From positions 1 through 10,635 of the forward strand of contig JAISAF010000475.1 in assembly GCA_031266855.1 (NCBI GenBank): a stretch of DNA of 10,635 nt. The letters run 5' to 3'. The position numbers were made by a program, and so were the translations under genes. This DNA is from Spirochaetales bacterium (lineage in GTDB: Bacteria; Spirochaetota; Spirochaetia; DTKZ01). The notes beneath the pieces are model-generated. The model had not been told where the DNA came from and did no database searches. It worked only from the letters and a program-made list of their open reading frames with translations. Within the stretch, counting starts at the first letter, position 1; every line of letters begins with the position of its first letter. This document shows, piece after piece, positions 7,424 through 10,635 of this stretch.

Positions 7424-7428
7424 GGAGG
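7424..7428 (+). promoter_or_regulatory. Strong ribosome binding site of the antitoxin gene
   Basis: GGAGG lies 8 bases before the ATG at 7437, a near-ideal Shine-Dalgarno sequence, and it fixes that start. By contrast the PIN gene has no such site and should depend on coupled translation. Confidence 0.7.
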
Positions 7429-7436
7429 TAAACGCC

Positions 7437-7751
7437 ATGTCCGATACGGAACTGCTTATAAAGGAAATTCAAACTCTTCCCACAGCGTGCGTCCACGAAG
7501 CCCTTGAGTTTATTGCCGCATTGAAGCAAAAACGCCTCCAGGATATGAATACCGCTTCTTCCGGACTGCCCGGTTTGGATTCCTATATCGCTGAAAATTC
7601 GCCCCATACCATCGCGGAAGCCCTTCAGATAGCGGCGGCAAGGGCCGCCGACCCCAGCCGCAAGCCCATTTCCCGGCACTTTGGGACGCTTCCCGGGGCC
7701 TTTGGCAATGGGGTCGCGTATCAAAGGGCAATGCGGGATGAATGGGACTAA
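7437..7751 (+). CDS. DUF2281-like antitoxin
   Basis: 104 residues, cytoplasmic. The start MSDTELLIKEIQTLPTACVHEALEFIAALKQK matches the DUF2281 pattern seen in small antitoxin-like proteins paired with PIN toxins: a helix, then LP, then a second helix ending in basic residues. The C-terminal part (RHFGTLPGAF to MRDEWD) looks like the segment that would bind the toxin. A perfect ribosome binding site and a promoter lie just upstream. The last 14 bases overlap the PIN gene. The presumed role is to bind and neutralise the PIN protein and repress the operon. The family call is by pattern, without alignment. Confidence 0.7.
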   Translation: MSDTELLIKEIQTLPTACVHEALEFIAALKQKRLQDMNTASSGLPGLDSYIAENSPHTIAEALQIAAARAADPSRKPISRHFGTLPGAFGNGVAYQRAMRDEWD

Positions 7752-8037
7752 AATCGTATTCGATATCTGCGCGGGCATTAAACTATTAGACGGAAAATAC
7801 AATCTTGCTTCTTTGGGTGATGATATTGACCATGCCCAGCAATTTACCAGTGTAATTGTAGCGCCATTGGACAATTCGGTTGAGAAAATCGCTGTCGAAA
7901 TCCGCCGTACTACCACCATCAAACTCCCAGACTGTATCGTTGCCGCCACAGCCATTGCGTTAGGCGCAATCCTTCTTACCGATGACCAGGGCCTCAAAAA
8001 ACTTGTCTGGCCCGGACTTAAAACGCTGGCCCTTTAA
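7738..8037 (+). CDS. Shortened PIN-domain protein (VapC-like toxin, possibly inactive)
   Basis: 99 residues; VapC-like PIN proteins, metal-dependent ribonucleases, usually have about 120-140. The start at 7738, overlapping the antitoxin by 14 bases, gives MNGTKIVFD, typical for the family. Retained acidic sites are D9, D65 in KLPDCIVAATA, and D82/D83 in LLTDD. Between LLDGK (residues 16-20) and VIVAPL (39-44) only 18 residues remain where about 45 are usual. The missing part normally holds a strand and the ELL helix with the conserved glutamate. No other frame supplies it, so an in-frame deletion is likely. The first motif is also unusual (DICAG instead of the common DTN/DTS). It may be a dead toxin, or a variant that still binds its antitoxin. 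Repeat block C begins 20 bases after its stop. Confidence 0.7.
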   Translation: MNGTKIVFDICAGIKLLDGKYNLASLGDDIDHAQQFTSVIVAPLDNSVEKIAVEIRRTTTIKLPDCIVAATAIALGAILLTDDQGLKKLVWPGLKTLAL

Positions 8038-8057
8038 GTTAGCTTTGACCGGCGCCC

Positions 8058-8180
8058 TGCCACCAGGCACAGCGCGTTACGCGCTGTGCACTACCGGCTG
8101 CTGCCACCACGCTTTCAGCCATCTGTTACGCTTGTAGCTTGAGAACCAGTCCACGAAATTGCCTTACGGCACTTTCGTGC
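8058..8180 (+). repeat. Block C: modules M2 and M3 with hairpins
   Basis: Module M2 runs 8058-8137: TGCCACCAGGC, then a perfect hairpin with arm GCACAGCGCG (8067-8089, loop TTA), then CACTACCGGCTGC and CTGTTACGCTT. M3 copy 3 follows directly (AGCTTGAGAACCAG, from 8136). It leads into a decayed hairpin at 8151-8180, where CCACGAAATTGCC no longer pairs perfectly with its right arm, unlike its counterpart at 6941-6969. Confidence 0.7.
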
Positions 8181-8192
8181 TGCGCTGCCGCT

Positions 8193-8253
8193 GCGCAAGG
8201 GATTGCAGCGGAAAGCCCGGTTTTTTGCGGCGTTAGCCGCAAAAAATGCGCCC
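8193..8253 (+). repeat. Core repeat, copy C (short form, + orientation)
   Basis: GCGCAAGGGATTG (8193-8205) is followed by a single AGCGGAAAGCCC (8207-8218), then the terminal hairpin with arm TTTTTTGCGGC (8221-8246, loop GTTA), and TGCGCCC (8247-8253). Compared with copies A and B, the GGATTTGC hairpin and one AGCGGAAAGCCC are absent, exactly as if lost by recombination between the two direct repeats. Confidence 0.8.
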
Positions 8254-8274
8254 GAAGACGGTCGCTTTCCGATA

Positions 8275-8325
8275 GGAAATTTATTATAGGGCGCTTACGC
8301 GCCCACGGAATGCGCCCAAATTTCC
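8275..8325. repeat. Inverted repeat beyond the rtcB stop
   Basis: GGAAATTT (8275-8282) pairs with AAATTTCC (8318-8325) and encloses a GC-rich hairpin, GGGCGC with loop TTAC (8289-8304). A second copy of the core end motif, TGCGCCCAAAT (8311-8321), sits 11 bases from the rtcB stop. A role in ending rtcB transcription is possible, but there is no U-tract after the GC stem. Confidence 0.5.
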
Positions 8326-8332
8326 CGATCGA

Positions 8333-9562
8333 TTAATCCGCCGCCTTGAAATTATAGAGAGGTTTCAGGCGCTGTTCCACTTCGACGCTGTCCGCGATGC
8401 ATTCAAGAATATCTCTGGGCCGTTTGTATGCCATGGGGCTTTCGTCGAGGGTATCCTTGCACACCGTGCTGGACCAGACGCCTTTCATTTGCCGGCGGTA
8501 TTCATCCAGGGAAAGCCCTTTTCCCGACTGGGTTCGGGAGGCTTTTCTTCCCGCCCCGTGCGGCGCCGAGTTGTTCCAGTTGTCATTCCCCTTGCCGCGT
8601 CCAAGGATCGCGCCTTCGGACATGGAAAACGGGATAACCAGTTTTTCGTCCCTGCGGGCGGAGATGGCTCCCTTGCGTATAACAGAAGCGGCGAAATCAA
8701 TATAATTATGAACGCTGTCCCGGTATTCGGCATCGCGTATATCAATTTTGAAAAAACCTTCGGCTATAATCATTGCCATCAGCGCCCGGTTTAATGTTGC
8801 GTATAACTGAACAAGCGCCATATCGGAGAGGTAATCCGCGGCGGACGCTCCGGCCAGATACTTTATGGGACTTGTTTCGGGAGTTTCTCTCAAGGCCATT
8901 GTTTCATGGTAGCCGGCGGTATACGCGCCCAGAACGCGGGAACCGGAATGAATGAGGAGCCATCTCCTATGCTGATCGCCGCTGTCAATTTCGATGAAGT
9001 GATTGCCGCCTCCGAGTGTGCCCAGGGAAGAGAACACCCGTCCCGCCGAAGATTTCTGTTTTTCGCAGAGTTCGCGCAGGGCTGTTTTGAAGCTGCCGGG
9101 ATCCGCGGCCAGCGGGTTTGTTTCCCGCTTCGCGATAAAAGCCAGGGCGCGTTCAAATTTTTCATGGAGTTCCCCGTGGACATTCATTCCGGCGGGAATA
9201 TTTTTGCGGATAAACGCGTCGAGTTTATCAAAGCGGTAGCTTCCTTTGCCTAAATCGCAGGCGCACACACCGCAGCCTATATCGACGCCCACAAAAGATG
9301 GTATCACAAGTTCATTGCTTGTGGCGGTAAAACCCACCACGGCGGATTTTCCCAGGTGAACATCGCACATAACGCGCACTTTTGTATCCGCGAAGGCCGG
9401 ATGATCCAGATACTGGCGCAGTTTGTCTTCGCAGTTCGCTTCGATGGCTTTGGCAAAGACAAGCGCTTCGTTATACTTTCCTTTAACCAGAATTGGTTTC
9501 AGTTCCTTTGGTTCGGTCATAATTTCTTTTGGTTCAGTTATAATTTCTTTTGTTTCAGTCAT
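8333..9562 (-). CDS. rtcB: RNA-splicing ligase RtcB
   Basis: RtcB joins RNA ends bearing 2',3'-cyclic phosphate or 3'-phosphate to 5'-OH ends, using GTP and manganese. The start at 9560-9562 was chosen because AAGGA lies at proper spacing and the RtcB fold begins soon after; upstream codons belong to prfH. The product has 409 residues. Expected active-site residues are visible: D67 and H69 (CDVHLGK), D94 and C97 (GVDIGCG), N187/H188 (GGGNHFIE), H205 (IHSGSR), H285 (SVHNY), and H335 in HGAGR, the histidine that carries GMP in the family. Residues 2-22 are a three-fold TEPKEI-type repeat absent from typical RtcB. The gene overlaps prfH by 8 bases, so it should be co-transcribed and translationally coupled. 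This pairing points to repair of cleaved ribosomal RNA rather than tRNA splicing. Confidence 0.96.
   Translation of the reverse strand: MTETKEIITEPKEIMTEPKELKPILVKGKYNEALVFAKAIEANCEDKLRQYLDHPAFADTKVRVMCDVHLGKSAVVGFTATSNELVIPSFVGVDIGCGVCACDLGKGSYRFDKLDAFIRKNIPAGMNVHGELHEKFERALAFIAKRETNPLAADPGSFKTALRELCEKQKSSAGRVFSSLGTLGGGNHFIEIDSGDQHRRWLLIHSGSRVLGAYTAGYHETMALRETPETSPIKYLAGASAADYLSDMALVQLYATLNRALMAMIIAEGFFKIDIRDAEYRDSVHNYIDFAASVIRKGAISARRDEKLVIPFSMSEGAILGRGKGNDNWNNSAPHGAGRKASRTQSGKGLSLDEYRRQMKGVWSSTVCKDTLDESPMAYKRPRDILECIADSVEVEQRLKPLYNFKAAD
9497..9559 (-). repeat. Three 21-base tandem repeats in the 5' end of rtcB
   Basis: Three adjacent 21-base units (9539-9559, 9518-9538, 9497-9517) encode TETKEII, TEPKEIM and TEPKELK. 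The first two units differ at two bases; the third is more diverged. The unit length is a multiple of three, so gain or loss of units keeps the frame. The first unit begins right after the ATG and overlaps the prfH stop codon. Confidence 0.85.
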
Positions 9563-10250
9563 ATCGCGTCCTTTTTGCGGGAAGTATTGTGCGGGAACTA
9601 TAATCCGCGAGCAGGCACAAGGTTTTCCCGTCATAGATTCTGATGGGGTTCCCCCGTTCAAGCTCATAGTGGCTGTGGCGCAGGCCCGACCGGGCCTTGT
9701 CCTGACGCCGTTCCTCTTCCGCTCTGAAAAGCGCTTCAAGGCGCAGCAGCGCGGTTTTCCGGTTCACGGCCTGGGATCGCTGTTCCCTGGAAACAACGCT
9801 CTTTCCGCTCGGGATATGTACCGCGCGTACCGCTGTTTCGGTTTTATTGACATTCTGGCCGCCGGGGCCTGTGGAACGGGCGGTTTCAAAACGCACATCG
9901 CGGGGGGAGAATAGTTTTCCGTTTTCAGGCGGCTGCCAGGATTTCACCGAAATGAACCAGTTTTTTCGTTTATGGTGCGGCCGGTAAGCGCTTTTCCATA
10001 TCCATTGAATGATTCCTGTCCATTCGCGGGCAAAGGACAGGGCGCGCGGGCCTTCAACAAGCAGCAGCGCCGAGCGGATGTTCCCCTGTATGCGGGAGAC
10101 TTCCGTTCCTATGACAACAGCCCTAAGCGGTTCCTCTTTTTTATCGCAGCTGTCTATATCCCGGATTATCATTTCCAGGGTAAGCGCCGCCGCGCGGGCG
10201 CATTCTTCCAGCCCTGTGCCGGAAGAAATACTAAGAAAAATTGATTTCAC
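9555..10250 (-). CDS. prfH: Peptide chain release factor homologue PrfH
   Basis: PrfH is a stop-codon-independent release factor relative that acts on ribosomes with a damaged decoding centre and frees the nascent peptide, so that RtcB can reseal the RNA. The 231-residue protein has the GGQ motif at 130-132 (GPGGQNVNKTETAVR), which places the catalytic glutamine in the peptidyl transferase centre. It lacks the codon-recognition domains of RF1 and RF2. The N-terminal region has family hallmarks (SSGTGLEECARA, IQWIWKSAYRPHHKRKNWF) and the C-terminal part the LERGNPIRIY segment. About 20 residues after this segment appear to be an extension, read through the start of rtcB. The start is GTG (10248-10250), supported by AGGAG five bases upstream. 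It is the first gene of the operon with rtcB. Confidence 0.95.
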   Translation of the reverse strand: MKSIFLSISSGTGLEECARAAALTLEMIIRDIDSCDKKEEPLRAVVIGTEVSRIQGNIRSALLLVEGPRALSFAREWTGIIQWIWKSAYRPHHKRKNWFISVKSWQPPENGKLFSPRDVRFETARSTGPGGQNVNKTETAVRAVHIPSGKSVVSREQRSQAVNRKTALLRLEALFRAEEERRQDKARSGLRHSHYELERGNPIRIYDGKTLCLLADYSSRTILPAKRTRYD

Positions 10251-10255
10251 AATGA

Positions 10256-10289
10256 CTCCTGTGAGCCGGATATACTATTCACATCACAG
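10256..10289 (-). promoter_or_regulatory. Possible promoter and operator of prfH-rtcB
   Basis: Upstream of the AGGAG ribosome binding site (10256-10260) a -10-like TAGTAT reads on the - strand at 10272-10277, without a convincing -35. A 6-bp inverted repeat, CTGTGA (10259-10264) with TCACAG (10284-10289), surrounds it and could be an operator. Both are weak. Bases 10290-10379 upstream show nothing else identifiable. Confidence 0.22.
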
Positions 10290-10379
10290 CCGCTTTCCGG
10301 ACAAATTTCAAACCGGCGCGGCGCATGCGGTAGCCAGCACAGAGGCAGGAGCCTGAAAGCTTACGGGAATTTCTAAGAT

Positions 10380-10634
10380 CCTGTTCACCCATTTGTAATT
10401 CAGAATTTGGGCGCATTTGCGGCGTAAAACGCCGCAAACCGGGCTTTCCGCTTCAATCTTTTGGCTGCGCCAAAAGGATTTCCGCTGCAATCCCTTGCGC
10501 GCGCACAGCGGCAGCGCAAAATCGCTTCGCGATTTTGCCACCAGCCAGGACGCATGGGCGAGCAGCAAAATTGCTCATGCAATTTTGCGAACAGCCCCGT
10601 GTGCGCGCAGAGGCTTTTCAAGTTATTGAACAGG
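10380..10634 (-). repeat. Block D: core repeat copy D (- orientation) and two hairpins
   Basis: The core spans 10405-10500. It starts with AATTTGGGCGCA, then a terminal hairpin with arm TTTGCGGCGT (10416-10438, loop AAA), GGGCTTTCCGCT (10441-10452), a hairpin with arm CTTTTGGC (10458-10476, loop TGC) at the position held by the GGATTTGC hairpin in A and B, a variant second repeat GGATTTCCGCT, and CAATCCCTTGCGC. Two more perfect hairpins follow: arm GCAAAATCGC (10516-10538, loop TTC) and arm GCAAAATTGC (10565-10588, loop TCAT). An 8-base inverted repeat (10380-10387 with 10627-10634) bounds the whole block. No gene is visible from 10251 to the window end. Confidence 0.75.
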
Positions 10635-10635
10635 C

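Noticed and set aside
7221..7997. A 258-codon open frame on the - strand across the toxin-antitoxin-like genes
   Set aside because: Most of it is antisense to the two + strand genes. Only the part 7221-7385 has its own ribosome binding site and is listed as a possible remnant.
9563..9739. An upstream in-frame ATG that would give rtcB 59 extra residues
   Set aside because: It lies within prfH codons, lacks a good ribosome binding site, and adds sequence not found in RtcB. The ATG at 9562 has AAGGA at correct spacing.

Overview
The window looks like a chromosomal segment of a spirochaete, most likely a Treponema-type bacterium of middling G+C. That placement rests on protein style and gene mix, not on a database search, and is moderate at best. 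Seven complete genes and one partial gene can be supported. They are separated by unusually dense blocks of short perfect hairpins.

Layout. At 1-147 is the 3' end of an unrecognised gene (+). Bases 226-506 hold repeat block A. The gene mfd, for the transcription-repair coupling factor, fills 537-3950 (-). Only 25 bases separate its start from a compact three-gene operon on the + strand (3976-6621): an exported protein of unknown function, a protein with a degenerate receiver-like domain and a possible PilZ-like tail, and AmrS, the radical SAM enzyme of the AmmeMemoRadiSam group. Bases 6631-7385 hold block B, the largest mosaic of hairpins, ending in a possible transposase remnant. A small toxin-antitoxin-like pair follows at 7437-8037 (DUF2281-like antitoxin and a shortened PIN protein). 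Block C occupies 8058-8325. The prfH-rtcB operon lies at 8333-10250 (-), and block D runs to the end of the window.

How the genes work together. mfd acts in DNA repair at stalled RNA polymerase. prfH and rtcB overlap by 8 bases and form the known ribosome-rescue and RNA-repair pair: PrfH releases the nascent chain from ribosomes with a broken decoding centre, and RtcB rejoins the broken RNA. The operon at 3976-6621 is tightly packed, but a shared function cannot be read from the sequence.

The least explained part is the repeat family. Blocks A, B, C and D share one core, in alternating orientation (+, -, +, -). Its two hairpin positions keep perfect pairing although the arm sequences differ between copies. 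Two further linker modules, here called M2 and M3, recur between the hairpins in B and C. Three of the four cores begin 9-31 bases beyond the stop codon of a gene, always with the same end facing that gene. I do not recognise this family. It may be a mobile palindromic element, a structured 3'-UTR element, or both.
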